From contig NZ_BMYW01000001.1 in NCBI RefSeq assembly GCF_014652475.1, forward strand, positions 550,322 through 614,321: DNA of 64,000 bases, given 5' to 3'. The DNA is from Vogesella alkaliphila. GTDB taxonomy: Bacteria > Pseudomonadota > Gammaproteobacteria > Burkholderiales > Chromobacteriaceae. The notes beneath the pieces are model-generated. The model saw nothing but the letters and a program-made list of their open reading frames with translations. It did no database searches and had not been told where the DNA came from. Position 1 is the stretch's first letter. The number at the start of each line of letters is the position of its first letter. The translations under genes were made by a program, and so were the position numbers. Below are positions 15,958 through 25,018 of the stretch, in pieces.

Positions 15958-18762
15958 TCAGGGCAGCGTGGTCGAGTGCTGCTGCGAGTGCGCCAGCACC
16001 AGCTGGGCAAAGGCGGGCGCCGGCACCGGCGGGCTGATGATGTAGCCCTGGATGATGTCGCAGCCGTTGTCGCGCAGGAAGGCCAGCTGCTCCTCGCGCT
16101 CGACGCCTTCGGCGATGACGGTCAGCCGCAGGCTGTGCGCCATCGCGATGACGGCCTGGGAAATGGCGATGTCGTCTTCGTCCAGCGGCAGGCCGTCGAC
16201 GAAGGACTTGTCCAGCTTCAGGCAGTCGATGGGGAATTGCTTGAGGTAGCTGAGCGAGGAGTAGCCGGTGCCGAAGTCGTCGACGTCGATGTGCAGGATG
16301 CCTTTGTTACGGATCTGCATCAGCACGTCGACCGCGCATTGCGGATCGTGCATCAGCATGCTCTCGGTCACTTCCAGCTCCAGGAAGCGCGGCTCGACGC
16401 CGGTTTCTTCGAGTATGTCGGCGATGGTGGTGGCCAGGTTGCTGCGCTGCAGTTGCCGCCCGGAGAGGTTGACGGCGATGACCAGCGGCGGCAGCGCGCT
16501 TGTCGTTTGCCAGAGACGGATCTGCTGGCACACCGCTTGCAGCACCCAGCTGCCGACCTGCTCGATCAGGCCGGTTTCCTCCAGGATGGGGATGAATTCG
16601 CCGGGAGAAACCAGGCCACGCTGCGGGTGTCGCCAGCGTAGCAGCGCCTCGGCGCCGATGATGCGGCCGTCGGCCAGATTGAGCTTGGGCTGGTAGTAGA
16701 CCTCGAACTCGCCGCGTGCCAGCGCGCGGCGCAGCCCGTTTTCCATCTCCAGCCGGTCGGAGGCGAGGGTGTTCATCTCGCTGGTGAAGAAGCGGTAGCC
16801 GTTGCCGCCGTCTTCCTTGGCCCGGTACATCGCGGTGTCCGCGTACTTGATCAGGTGGCTGCTGTTGTCGCTGTCCGACGGGAAAATGGTGATGCCGATG
16901 CTGGGCGTGACGAAGGTTTCCTGATGGCCGAGGTGGAAGGGGGCCGCGAACATCTCGATGATCTTGCTGGCGATGCCGGCGGCGTCTTCGGCCTTGCTGA
17001 TCTGCTCCAGGATGATGGTGAACTCGTCGCCACCGAGACGCGCCACGGTGTCCACGTCGCGCACGCAGGCCAGCAGCCTGGCCGCGGTGTCGCACAGCAG
17101 CTGGTCGCCCAGGTCGTGGCCCAGCGTGTCGTTGATGGTCTTGAAACGGTCCAGGTCGATGAACATCAGCGCCACCAGCCCCTTGCTCCTTTCCAGCCGG
17201 GTCATCGCCTGGTGCAGGCGGTCGTGGAACAGCGCCCGGTTGGGCAGGCGGGTCAGGGAGTCGTAGTGGGCCAGGTCCTGCAGCCGTTCTTCGGCCTGCC
17301 GCCGCTCCATGGCGATGTGGACCAGGTGGGCGGCGACCCACATCAGTTCGCGGTCGTGCGGCTGCTGTTTTGACGGGGTGCGGTAGTGCGCGACGATCAG
17401 CCCCAGCAGGGAACGGTCAGCCGAGCGGACGGCCACGGCGAAGCAGGCGTGCACGCCGTGGCTGGCCATCAGCTTGCAGTAGTCGGTCCAGATCGGCTGG
17501 CTGCCGATATTCTCGATCACGCCGCTGTACTCGTCCGACAGGCCGTGCTTCGGCACGTTCTCCTGTTGCGTGATCGCGGCGAACACCTTGCCCAGCACCA
17601 CCTGTTCGTGATGGATTAGGCGCTCGACCACATTGCTTGGCAGGCTGCGGCCGGAGACGCAGGCCAGCTCGGCGCCTTCGCTGTCCTTGCGGAACAGGAT
17701 GGTGCAGAACATCTCGCCGGACAGCACTTCCACGTGGTCGGCCAGCACGCCCAGCGCGGCCTTCAAGGGTTGGCCGCAGACCACCATCTCCAGGACTTCG
17801 TTCTCGATGGCCAGCAGCGCCTCGGCCTGCTTGCGGTCGCTGATGTCGCGGAAGCTGGTCACCCGCCCGACCACGCGGCCATTGACGAACTGCGGCTGCG
17901 AGTTCCACTCGAAGTGGCGCCCGTCGCGCAGTTCGAGCGTGCTGCCCTGGTTGACGTCGATGTGCTTGCTCAGGTCCTTGATCGTGGCGGCAAAAGCGGT
18001 CGGGTCGCGCAGCTTGTTGCTCAGCTCGGCCAGGGTTTCGTTGTTGTTGGCGTAGAGGCTGGCCGACTGGTGCAGGTGCCACATGTCACGGAAGCGCTTG
18101 TTGGCCACGACCTCCCGCCCGTAGACATCGGTGACGAAAATGCCGTCGGCGGTGGATTCCAGCGTGGCGGAGAAGATGGACAGCGATTTGGCCAGTTTCT
18201 CCTCGGTCACCTTGCGGATGGCGATCTCCTGCAGGGTGCGGCGGAAGACGCGCATCGGCAGGTCGCGCAGCGTGACGAAGGTGATGATGCCGAGTATCAG
18301 CCCGGGGAGGGTCATCAGCAGGCTGTAGAGCAGCAGCGGGCGCAGGGAGCGGCTCAGCGTCAGCTGGGCGCTGTCGTCGGCATTCAGCTCAAGGGTGCTG
18401 CTCCGGGTCAGGAGCGGGGGCGGCGGTTCCTGGTTTTTTTCGGCCAGCACTTGCTGGTTTTCATCGGTGATGCGGATGCCGGTTTCATCCGGTAGCCAGT
18501 CCAGTGCCGCCAGCACCGCCTGGGGGGAATGAAAGCTGCCCCAGCTTGCGCCAGGGGCCGAGTCCGATGGCTTGATGTTGCTGTAGACGCCGACCTGTAG
18601 TGCGGACTCCAGGCGGGCCGCCTCGCTCTGGTGGCCGACGATGAAAAAAATGAGCGGCACCAGCAGGGTGACCAGCGTGCCGCCTCCCCAGGCCAGGCGA
18701 GCGATCAGGGTCGGCATTTCGGGTGGCAGGTCCTGAAGGTCGGGAGATGGCTCGGATTTCAT
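15958..18762 (-). CDS. Membrane-bound PAS-GAF-GGDEF-EAL protein (c-di-GMP turnover)
   Basis: A 934-residue signalling protein. Two membrane segments (about 20-45 and 145-168) bracket a ~100-residue periplasmic sensor. A PAS domain (about 195-320), a GAF domain (about 330-490), a GGDEF domain and an EAL domain follow. The cyclase signature is intact (LGGDEF) and so is the phosphodiesterase motif (GAEALLRW, VDDFGTGYSS, EGVE), so either activity is possible. It has its own transcription unit; no partner gene is adjacent. The signal sensed is unknown. Confidence 0.93.
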   Translation of the reverse strand: MKSEPSPDLQDLPPEMPTLIARLAWGGGTLVTLLVPLIFFIVGHQSEAARLESALQVGVYSNIKPSDSAPGASWGSFHSPQAVLAALDWLPDETGIRITDENQQVLAEKNQEPPPPLLTRSSTLELNADDSAQLTLSRSLRPLLLYSLLMTLPGLILGIITFVTLRDLPMRVFRRTLQEIAIRKVTEEKLAKSLSIFSATLESTADGIFVTDVYGREVVANKRFRDMWHLHQSASLYANNNETLAELSNKLRDPTAFAATIKDLSKHIDVNQGSTLELRDGRHFEWNSQPQFVNGRVVGRVTSFRDISDRKQAEALLAIENEVLEMVVCGQPLKAALGVLADHVEVLSGEMFCTILFRKDSEGAELACVSGRSLPSNVVERLIHHEQVVLGKVFAAITQQENVPKHGLSDEYSGVIENIGSQPIWTDYCKLMASHGVHACFAVAVRSADRSLLGLIVAHYRTPSKQQPHDRELMWVAAHLVHIAMERRQAEERLQDLAHYDSLTRLPNRALFHDRLHQAMTRLERSKGLVALMFIDLDRFKTINDTLGHDLGDQLLCDTAARLLACVRDVDTVARLGGDEFTIILEQISKAEDAAGIASKIIEMFAAPFHLGHQETFVTPSIGITIFPSDSDNSSHLIKYADTAMYRAKEDGGNGYRFFTSEMNTLASDRLEMENGLRRALARGEFEVYYQPKLNLADGRIIGAEALLRWRHPQRGLVSPGEFIPILEETGLIEQVGSWVLQAVCQQIRLWQTTSALPPLVIAVNLSGRQLQRSNLATTIADILEETGVEPRFLELEVTESMLMHDPQCAVDVLMQIRNKGILHIDVDDFGTGYSSLSYLKQFPIDCLKLDKSFVDGLPLDEDDIAISQAVIAMAHSLRLTVIAEGVEREEQLAFLRDNGCDIIQGYIISPPVPAPAFAQLVLAHSQQHSTTLP

Positions 18763-19120
18763 AATTTTGGAGAAAATCCCGGTTATGCATCACTTTGTTT
18801 CGAGACGGTCATGGCTGCATTTTGGCAAATGCAGCGGCCTCCTGCCTGATTAACCGCCCCGGCCCAACCTAAGAATAGGCCAAATCCCGCGGCCGGACTG
18901 TCATGTTTTCCAGCGGACAGGGGGCAGGTCTGGTGCGTTACCGTTTCTCCGGCGGCTGTTAACCCTTGTTTTATCGTTGTGCGGGCTGGAAAAGACTTCA
19001 CATGCAAGGTGGAAGGTGCCGCGCCGGGGCGCCCGGGCGCAAACCCGGCACCGCCGCGGTTGATGGCGGGCGGTCTGGGCGCGGGGCGGTGTCGTCGCGC
19101 GCGTCAGCCCGGCGGGGCAG
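18763..19120. other. 358-bp spacer without a gene
   Basis: Only short overlapping frames are present and none resembles a protein. One 8-bp hairpin (18815-18834) lies upstream of the GGDEF/EAL gene and could belong to its leader. The right half is GC-rich and I see no other structure. Confidence 0.5.
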
Positions 19121-19654
19121 CTATTGGGGCAGGCGGATCTCGGCCAGTTGCCACGACACCAGATGGCGGCGCTGCAGGACCAGATGGATGACCTGGTCCG
19201 GCGTGTCGCGCCGATAGACCTTGATCGTAAACTGGCTGAGCCCGTCGTAGCCCATACTGGTCTCGACCTTGTCCGCCTCCCCGGCCTGTTCCGGCGTGCC
19301 GGAATCCGGGCTTTCTGCCGTCGCGGCGGCCAGGGGCTTTTCACCCCGCATCATCATGGCCAGACCCTGGGGCGAAACAATCGCATCGACCATGCCGTTG
19401 ACCAGGGCGCTGGCAAAAACGGCGCCCACGGCGGCAAACGGCTGCCCTTGCAGCTTCTGCAGCATGCGGCCGTTCAACTCGGCCTTCAGGTTTTCCTTGA
19501 CGACTGGAAAGTCGACATAGCCGGCCAACTTTGTCGCATCGCGTTCCTGCGCCGCCGCCTGCATGCCGTGCACCGCCGCATACGGCGTGTAGTAGAACCA
19601 GCCGCTTACTGCGACCGCCGCGAGTGCCAGGCCGCCTTTCAACTTGTTATTCAT
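19121..19654 (-). CDS. DUF2939-like exported or membrane-anchored protein
   Basis: A 177-residue protein with one N-terminal hydrophobic segment (GGLALAAVAVSGWFYYTPY) that acts as a signal anchor. The following segment, with repeated QERDATKLAGYVDFPVVKENLK-type spacing (cut here to DFPVVKENLK), matches the DUF2939 family. The ATG at 19654 has AGGA 6 bases upstream. It is followed on the same strand by nothing obvious and lies beside a LysR regulator gene. Function unknown. Confidence 0.65.
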   Translation of the reverse strand: MNNKLKGGLALAAVAVSGWFYYTPYAAVHGMQAAAQERDATKLAGYVDFPVVKENLKAELNGRMLQKLQGQPFAAVGAVFASALVNGMVDAIVSPQGLAMMMRGEKPLAAATAESPDSGTPEQAGEADKVETSMGYDGLSQFTIKVYRRDTPDQVIHLVLQRRHLVSWQLAEIRLPQ

Positions 19655-19691
19655 GGTGTGTCCTGTTTGAACTGTGATGAGCAATCATCGC

Positions 19692-20582
19692 TTATTGCGT
19701 GCAGACCTCGTGCACCACGGCGCGCAACCACTTGTGCACCGGGTCCGCATCGAGCCTGGGGTGCCAGAGCATGGACAGCGTGATGCCGGTCAGGGCGAGT
19801 GGCAGGGGGAAGGTGGCCATGCCGGTGCGCAAATAGCGGGTATGCCGCTCCGGCACGGTGGCAATCAGCCCGGTATGGCGCGCCAGCGCCAGCGCCGTGG
19901 CAAAGCCGGCCACCGAGGTCACGATGTGGCGGCGTGTGCCCAGCGCCGCCAGCGCCACGTCGACCGGATCATGGCCGGGGCCGTGCCGCGTGTCGGCCAC
20001 GTGGCCGCAGCCGGCGTAGCGTTCCAGCGTGATGTCGCCGCTCAGCAGCGGGTGTCCCTCGCGCGCCACGCCCACGAAATGATCGCGGAACAGGGCGCGG
20101 GCGTGTAGTTCCTGAGCCGTGCCCTTGCCGACCACGCCGGTTTCCAGGTCGGCGCTGCCATCCCGCAGATGGCTGCCGTCGCGCCTGATCTTGGGCAGGA
20201 AGTTCAGGTGAATGCCGGGGGCCTCGCTATCGAGGCGCGTCAGCAGCGATGGCCCGAAGTTTTCGACGAAGCCGTCGCTGCACAGCAGGGTGAAGGTGCG
20301 GCTCACCGTGCCAAGGTCCGGCATCGTGGCGGGGCTCAGCGCCTGCAGCGCCTGCTGCACCAGGGCGCCCACCTGTTCGCGCAATGCCACCGCCCGCGGG
20401 GTCGGCACCAGGCTGCGGCCCGAGCGCACCAGCAGCGGGTCGCCGGTGCAGTCGCGCAGCCGCTGCAGGGCGCGGCTCATGGCCGACGGGCTCAGGCCGA
20501 GACGGCGCGCTGCGCCGGCGACGCTACCCTCGCTGAGCAGCACGTCCAGCGTCATCAGTAGGTTCAAGTCCGGCGTGCTCAT
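19692..20582 (-). CDS. LysR-family transcriptional regulator
   Basis: A 296-residue regulator. Residues 1-60 form the winged helix-turn-helix (GSVAGAARRLGLSPSAMSRALQ is the recognition region, cut here to GLSPSAMSRALQ), and the rest is a substrate-binding-like effector domain. It is divergent from the methyltransferase and MFS exporter genes, with a 120-bp spacer, so it probably controls them. The effector is unknown. Confidence 0.9.
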   Translation of the reverse strand: MSTPDLNLLMTLDVLLSEGSVAGAARRLGLSPSAMSRALQRLRDCTGDPLLVRSGRSLVPTPRAVALREQVGALVQQALQALSPATMPDLGTVSRTFTLLCSDGFVENFGPSLLTRLDSEAPGIHLNFLPKIRRDGSHLRDGSADLETGVVGKGTAQELHARALFRDHFVGVAREGHPLLSGDITLERYAGCGHVADTRHGPGHDPVDVALAALGTRRHIVTSVAGFATALALARHTGLIATVPERHTRYLRTGMATFPLPLALTGITLSMLWHPRLDADPVHKWLRAVVHEVCTQ

Positions 20583-20705
20583 GCGGGCCTCCTGCCTGTG
20601 GTGGTAATCATTGCGTCTGGTGCATGTTTCAAGTGCAAATCATGCGTCTTCCGCCATGTTATACCCGGGCCTAAGCTAGGGGAAACCATTTCAGGAGCCC
20701 ATGAC

Positions 20706-21383
20706 ATGAACACCCGACAAGACAAGGCAACACCGCGTGGCCCGCAGGCGCTCGACACCGCGAGCGAACCCTGGCGCATGCGGATGGACGACTGGAACCG
20801 GCGCTACGCCAACGACGACTTCATCTGGAGCGAGCACCCCAACCGTTCTCTGGAACAGCATGTGCGGTCACTGTCCGCGGGGCGGGCGCTGGATCTGGCG
20901 GCCGGCGAGTGCCGCAACGCGGTGTGGCTGGCCGGCCAGGGCTGGTCGGTGGAGGCCGTCGATTTTGCCAGGCTGGCGCTGGAGAAGGGGCGGCGTCTGG
21001 CGCAGTCGCGCCAGGTGGCGGAGCGCATCCGCCTGGTGACGGCGGACCTCAATCACTACCGCCCCGCCGAACGGGCTTTCGATCTCGTCACCCTGGTTTA
21101 CCTGCAGCTGCCGTGGCCGGAGCTGGCGCCCATCCTCTTGCGCGCGGCAGGCGCCGTGGCGCCGGGCGGCACCCTGCTGCTGATTGCCCACCACACGCAC
21201 AACCTGACGCACGGCCATGGCGGGCCACGGCACGCCGAGGTGCTCTACACCGCGGAGCAGGTCGCCACGCTGCTGGCCCCCGAGCTGCGGATCGAGCGCG
21301 CCGAGCGACTGCAACGTCCGGTGCACACTGCTGACGGCACCCGCTACGCCATCGACTGCCTGGTGCGTGCCACACGCGGCTGA
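20706..21383 (+). CDS. Class I SAM-dependent methyltransferase
   Basis: A 225-residue protein with the SAM-binding motif I as ALDLAAGECRNAVWLA and motif II near VEAVDFARLAL, resembling small-molecule or TehB/thiopurine-type methyltransferases. The ATG at 20706 is preceded by AGGAG with 8-base spacing. It is the first gene after the divergent LysR regulator and is followed by an MFS exporter, so chemical modification and export of a toxic compound is a plausible joint role. Confidence 0.82.
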   Translation: MNTRQDKATPRGPQALDTASEPWRMRMDDWNRRYANDDFIWSEHPNRSLEQHVRSLSAGRALDLAAGECRNAVWLAGQGWSVEAVDFARLALEKGRRLAQSRQVAERIRLVTADLNHYRPAERAFDLVTLVYLQLPWPELAPILLRAAGAVAPGGTLLLIAHHTHNLTHGHGGPRHAEVLYTAEQVATLLAPELRIERAERLQRPVHTADGTRYAIDCLVRATRG

Positions 21384-21400
21384 GGCCGTGCACGACCGGC

Positions 21401-21422
21401 TTGCGGCCAACCTTGGCCGCAA
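21401..21422. repeat. Inverted pair of the dispersed motif in the spacer
   Basis: Two head-to-head copies, TTGCGGCCAA and TTGGCCGCAA, separated by CC. Located between the methyltransferase stop and the MFS start. The second copy lacks the leading G of the core. Confidence 0.6.
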
Positions 21423-21452
21423 GCCGCGGCAACCCGAACGAAAGGACTCATC

Positions 21453-22868
21453 ATGAAGACCGATAAACAATCCGTGCCGGCGGCCACCGCCGGCGAGCGC
21501 CGCGCCCTGCTGAGCCTGTCCCTGGCGATGCTGCTGTCGGCGCTGGGCACCAGCATTGCCAACGTGGCGCTCCCCACCCTGAGCGAGGTGTTCTCGGCCT
21601 CCTTCCAGCAGGTGCAGTGGGTCGTGCTGTCCTACCTGCTGGCCATCACCACCCTGATCGTCAGCGCCGGCCGGCTGGGCGACCTGTTCGGCCGCCGCCC
21701 GCTGCTGCTGTTCGGGGTCGGGCTGTTCACCCTGGCCTCGCTGCTGAGCGCCTACCCGTCGCTGCCGGTGCTGATCGCCGCCCGGGCCGTGCAGGGTCTG
21801 GGCGCGGCGCTGATGATGGCCTTGAGCATGGCCTACGTCGCCGATCTCGTGCCCAGGGAGCGAACCGGCAGCGCGATGGGGCTGCTGGGCACCGCCTCGG
21901 CCATCGGTACCGCAATGGGGCCGTCGCTGGGTGGCTTGCTGATCGGCACGCTTGGCTGGCAGTCGGTCTTTGCGGCCAACGTTCCGCTCGGCATCGTTAC
22001 TTTCTTCTTGCTGCAACGCCATCTGCCGGCGAGCGCCACGCCACGCCAGACGGGGCGCAGCCGCTTTGACTATACCGGCACCGTGCTGCTGAGCCTGGCC
22101 CTGGCCGCGTATGCGCTGGCCATGACGGTTGGCCGCGGTGACTGGGGACTGCACAACAACGCCTTGCTGGGACTGGCGCTGCTGGCGGCCACGCTGTTCG
22201 TCGTCAGCCAGCGGCGGGCCAGCGCCCCCCTGGTCAAGCTGTCGTTGCTGGGCAGGCCGCTGCTGCTGGCCGGCATGGCGATGAGCACGCTGGTGACGGC
22301 CGTGGTGATGGCCACCCTGGTGGTCGGCCCGTTCTATCTGACGCAGGCGCTGGGACTGTCCACCATCCGGCTGGGGCTGGTGATGTCGGTCGGGCCGCTG
22401 GTGGCCGCCGTCAGCGGCGTGCCGGCCGGTCGGCTGGTCGACCGCTACGGCGCACACCCGATGACGCTGCTGGGTCTGCTGCTGATGCTGGCCGGCAGCG
22501 CCGGACTGGCGCTGCAGACCAGTGTCGCCGGCGTGCCGGGCTATGTGGCGGCCCTCGCGGCCACCACCGCCGGTTATGCCTTGTTCCAGGCCGCCAACAA
22601 TACGCAGGTGATGGTCGGGGTGAGCGCCGAGCAGCGCGGCCTCGTGTCCGGCCTGCTCAACCTGTCACGCAATCTGGGGCTGATTACCGGTACGGCCGCC
22701 ATGGGCGCGGTGTTTGCCATCGCGAGCAGGGGCGCCGCCTTGCCGGCAGGCAGCCCGCAGGCCGCCAGCAGCGGCATGCACACGACGTTTGCCGTGGTCG
22801 CGGTGCTGATCGTGCTGGCGCTGTTGCTGGGACTTCGTCGCCGTGTTCAACCGTTGCAGGCCGCGTAG
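21453..22868 (+). CDS. MFS drug-efflux transporter (DHA2 type)
   Basis: A 471-residue inner-membrane protein with about 14 hydrophobic segments, typical of the DHA2 drug:proton antiporters. The start LGTSIANVALPTLSEVF and GRLGDLFGRRPLLL (motif A loop) are diagnostic. A ribosome-binding site (AAAGGA) precedes the ATG. Likely co-regulated with the upstream methyltransferase by the LysR gene; substrate unknown. Ends at a shared terminator facing ssb. Confidence 0.9.
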   Translation: MKTDKQSVPAATAGERRALLSLSLAMLLSALGTSIANVALPTLSEVFSASFQQVQWVVLSYLLAITTLIVSAGRLGDLFGRRPLLLFGVGLFTLASLLSAYPSLPVLIAARAVQGLGAALMMALSMAYVADLVPRERTGSAMGLLGTASAIGTAMGPSLGGLLIGTLGWQSVFAANVPLGIVTFFLLQRHLPASATPRQTGRSRFDYTGTVLLSLALAAYALAMTVGRGDWGLHNNALLGLALLAATLFVVSQRRASAPLVKLSLLGRPLLLAGMAMSTLVTAVVMATLVVGPFYLTQALGLSTIRLGLVMSVGPLVAAVSGVPAGRLVDRYGAHPMTLLGLLLMLAGSAGLALQTSVAGVPGYVAALAATTAGYALFQAANNTQVMVGVSAEQRGLVSGLLNLSRNLGLITGTAAMGAVFAIASRGAALPAGSPQAASSGMHTTFAVVAVLIVLALLLGLRRRVQPLQAA

Positions 22869-22917
22869 CGGCACGAGGGCGATGTTCCGCTGACGTGAGC
22901 CGCGAAGGTAAAGAAAA

Positions 22918-22946
22918 AGGCCCGTAACCACAGGGGTTACGGGCCT
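22918..22946. terminator. Bidirectional terminator between the MFS gene and ssb
   Basis: Perfect 12-bp stem (22918-22929 with 22935-22946) with a 5-base loop; an A-tract on the left serves as the T-tract for ssb. Confidence 0.85.
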
Positions 22947-22967
22947 GCTGATTCGCCGACGTGTCTA

Positions 22968-23441
22968 TTAGAACGGGATGTCGTCGTCCATGTCGTCCAT
23001 TTTCGGGGCCGGTTTCGGCTCCATGCGACGGGGGGCCGCCGGGGCGGCGGCAGGTGCTGCGGCCGGGGCGTCGTAGCGCTGGGCGCCACCGCCGTAGCTG
23101 TAGTCTTCGTCCGCGCCGCCCATGCCACCGTCGCGCTTGCCGCCTTGCAGGCTGATCTCATTGACGCGCACGTCCGGCGATACGCGCTTCTGGCCTTCCT
23201 TGTCCTGCCATTCGCGCAGCGTCAGCTGGCCGTAGACGGTCACCTGCTGGCCCTTGCCGAGGTAGTTCTTCAGCGATTCGCCGCGCTTGCCCCACACCTG
23301 GCAGGTAAACCAGTTGGTGGTCTTGCGCTCGCCAAAGCCGATGTCGCTGGCCACACGGAAGCTGAGCACGGCTTCGCCGCTCGGGGTGTAACGCAGTTCG
23401 GCGTCGGCGGCCAGACGGCCATCAAAAGTAATGCTGTTCAT
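22968..23441 (-). CDS. ssb: Single-stranded DNA-binding protein
   Basis: A 157-residue SSB. The N-terminal ~105 residues are the OB fold (MNSITFDGRLAADAELRYTP, TTNWFTCQVWGKRGESL). A Gly/Ala/Pro linker leads to the acidic tip DDDIPF that docks repair partners such as RecQ, PriA and Exo I. Located next to uvrA and an MFS gene, a common Neisseriales arrangement. A DprA/RecA-dependent transformation route, if present, would also use it. Confidence 0.96.
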   Translation of the reverse strand: MNSITFDGRLAADAELRYTPSGEAVLSFRVASDIGFGERKTTNWFTCQVWGKRGESLKNYLGKGQQVTVYGQLTLREWQDKEGQKRVSPDVRVNEISLQGGKRDGGMGGADEDYSYGGGAQRYDAPAAAPAAAPAAPRRMEPKPAPKMDDMDDDIPF

Positions 23442-23515
23442 TGGGGCTCCGTTTCATTTCAGTTCAAGGAGGGATTCGGCGCCGTCACGGGCTGAGGTGA
23501 CGGCGGTGCGGCGGC

Positions 23516-24877
23516 TCAATACGTTGCCTGGATCAGCTGCTTGACCGCGGCTTCGTCCCAGTCTTGCTGGGAGACCTTCAGGTAGGCCACCCGTTCGCCG
23601 AGCAATACCACCACTTCGCTGACGCCGCGCTGGCTGGCCAGCTGCCGCGACAGCGCGTCGGCATCGCCCTGCCAGTGCTCGCCGATGTGGAACATCTGGC
23701 TCTTCACCGCCTTGGGTGGCGTCATGGTCAGCGACAGCAGCAGCCAGGCCAGCATCAGTACGCTGGTGAAGGCAAACACGCCCAGCGCGCCGTGGTGGCT
23801 GTACAGCCAGCCGCCGGCAACGGCACCGGCAAACAGGCCGAAAGATTGGGCGGTATTATACACGCCGATCGCGGTTCCCTTGGCATCGGCCGGGGCGATT
23901 TTCGAGATCAGCGACGGCAGCGTGGCTTCCAGGATGTTGAAGGCGACGAAGTACAGCCCCAGCCACAGCACGATCAGCCAGAAGCTGGACAGCGCCAGCG
24001 CCATGCCGATCTGCGCGGTGGCCATCAGCGCGATGGCGGCGACGAACACCTGCTTCAGCTTGGCCTTCTTCTCGCCGTAGATGATGGCCGGCACCATCAG
24101 GAAGAAACCGGCCACGACGACGGGCAGGTACACCTGCCAGTGCTGCGACTTGTCGAGGCCGCCGGTGCTGGTCAGCGCGAACGGGATGGTGACGAACATC
24201 GCCATCTGCGCCGCGTGCAGCGCGAAGATGCCGAAGTTGAGCCGCTGCAGCTCGCGGTTGCGCAGTACCGCCGGCAGGCGCGCGGTGTTGGTGCCGGTGT
24301 CGGAGTGGAAGCTGGAGTGCACCGGGTCGGGGATGACGCGCCACACGCCCAGCAGCGCCAGCAGCGACAGCACGCCGGTGAGCACGAAGATGCCGTCGAC
24401 GCCGATATAGCGTGCCAGCAGCGGTCCCAGTACCAGGCTGACGGCAAAGGTGGTGCCGATGCTCATGCCGATGATGGCCATGGCGCGGGTGCGCACTTCT
24501 TCACGGGTGAGGTCGGCGAGCAGGGCGGTGATTACCGCCGAGATGGCGCCGGAGCCCTGGATGATGCGGCCCACGGTCAGCATCATGATGTCGTCGGCGC
24601 TGGCGGCGATGAAGCTGCCGGCGGCGAACAGCAGCAGGCCGCCGTAGATGATCTTCTTGCGGCCAACCTTGTCGGAGAGCATGCCCAGCGGCAGCTGCAG
24701 CAGCGCCTGCACCAGGCCGTAGCTGCCCAGCGCGATGCCGATCAGGGTGTGGTTGTCGGCGCCGCGCAGGGTTTCGGCGTAGAGCGCAAAGACGGGGAGG
24801 ATAAGGAACATGCCCAGCATGCGCAGGGCGTAGATTCCGGCCAGGCCAAGGCTGGCGCGTAGCTCAAGTGCAGTCAT
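23516..24877 (-). CDS. MFS transporter, YajR-like with C-terminal ferredoxin-like domain
   Basis: A 453-residue transporter. Twelve hydrophobic segments are followed by a soluble ~65-residue tail (from about 388) with the beta-alpha-beta pattern of the YAM domain seen in E. coli YajR. Motif A appears as [11 protein letters not shown]. It carries a minus-oriented repeat copy at 24659. Divergent from uvrA with a 140-bp spacer. The substrate is unknown. Confidence 0.88.
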   Translation of the reverse strand: MTALELRASLGLAGIYALRMLGMFLILPVFALYAETLRGADNHTLIGIALGSYGLVQALLQLPLGMLSDKVGRKKIIYGGLLLFAAGSFIAASADDIMMLTVGRIIQGSGAISAVITALLADLTREEVRTRAMAIIGMSIGTTFAVSLVLGPLLARYIGVDGIFVLTGVLSLLALLGVWRVIPDPVHSSFHSDTGTNTARLPAVLRNRELQRLNFGIFALHAAQMAMFVTIPFALTSTGGLDKSQHWQVYLPVVVAGFFLMVPAIIYGEKKAKLKQVFVAAIALMATAQIGMALALSSFWLIVLWLGLYFVAFNILEATLPSLISKIAPADAKGTAIGVYNTAQSFGLFAGAVAGGWLYSHHGALGVFAFTSVLMLAWLLLSLTMTPPKAVKSQMFHIGEHWQGDADALSRQLASQRGVSEVVVLLGERVAYLKVSQQDWDEAAVKQLIQATY

Positions 24878-25018
24878 CGGTACGGGTGTTGGAGGGGCGT
24901 CGTCACAGTGGGCGGGCAGCGGCAGCGGGTTTCCCGGTCAGGAAATCCATCGTGCTATGGAGCGGCCGCGCGCAAGTCCGGTATAGTAGCAGGTTCCCCG
25001 ACCGACGGTGAGACAGGC

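Noticed and set aside
18783-19007. Short minus-strand frame upstream of the GGDEF/EAL gene
   Set aside because: No homology, no ribosome-binding site and atypical composition.
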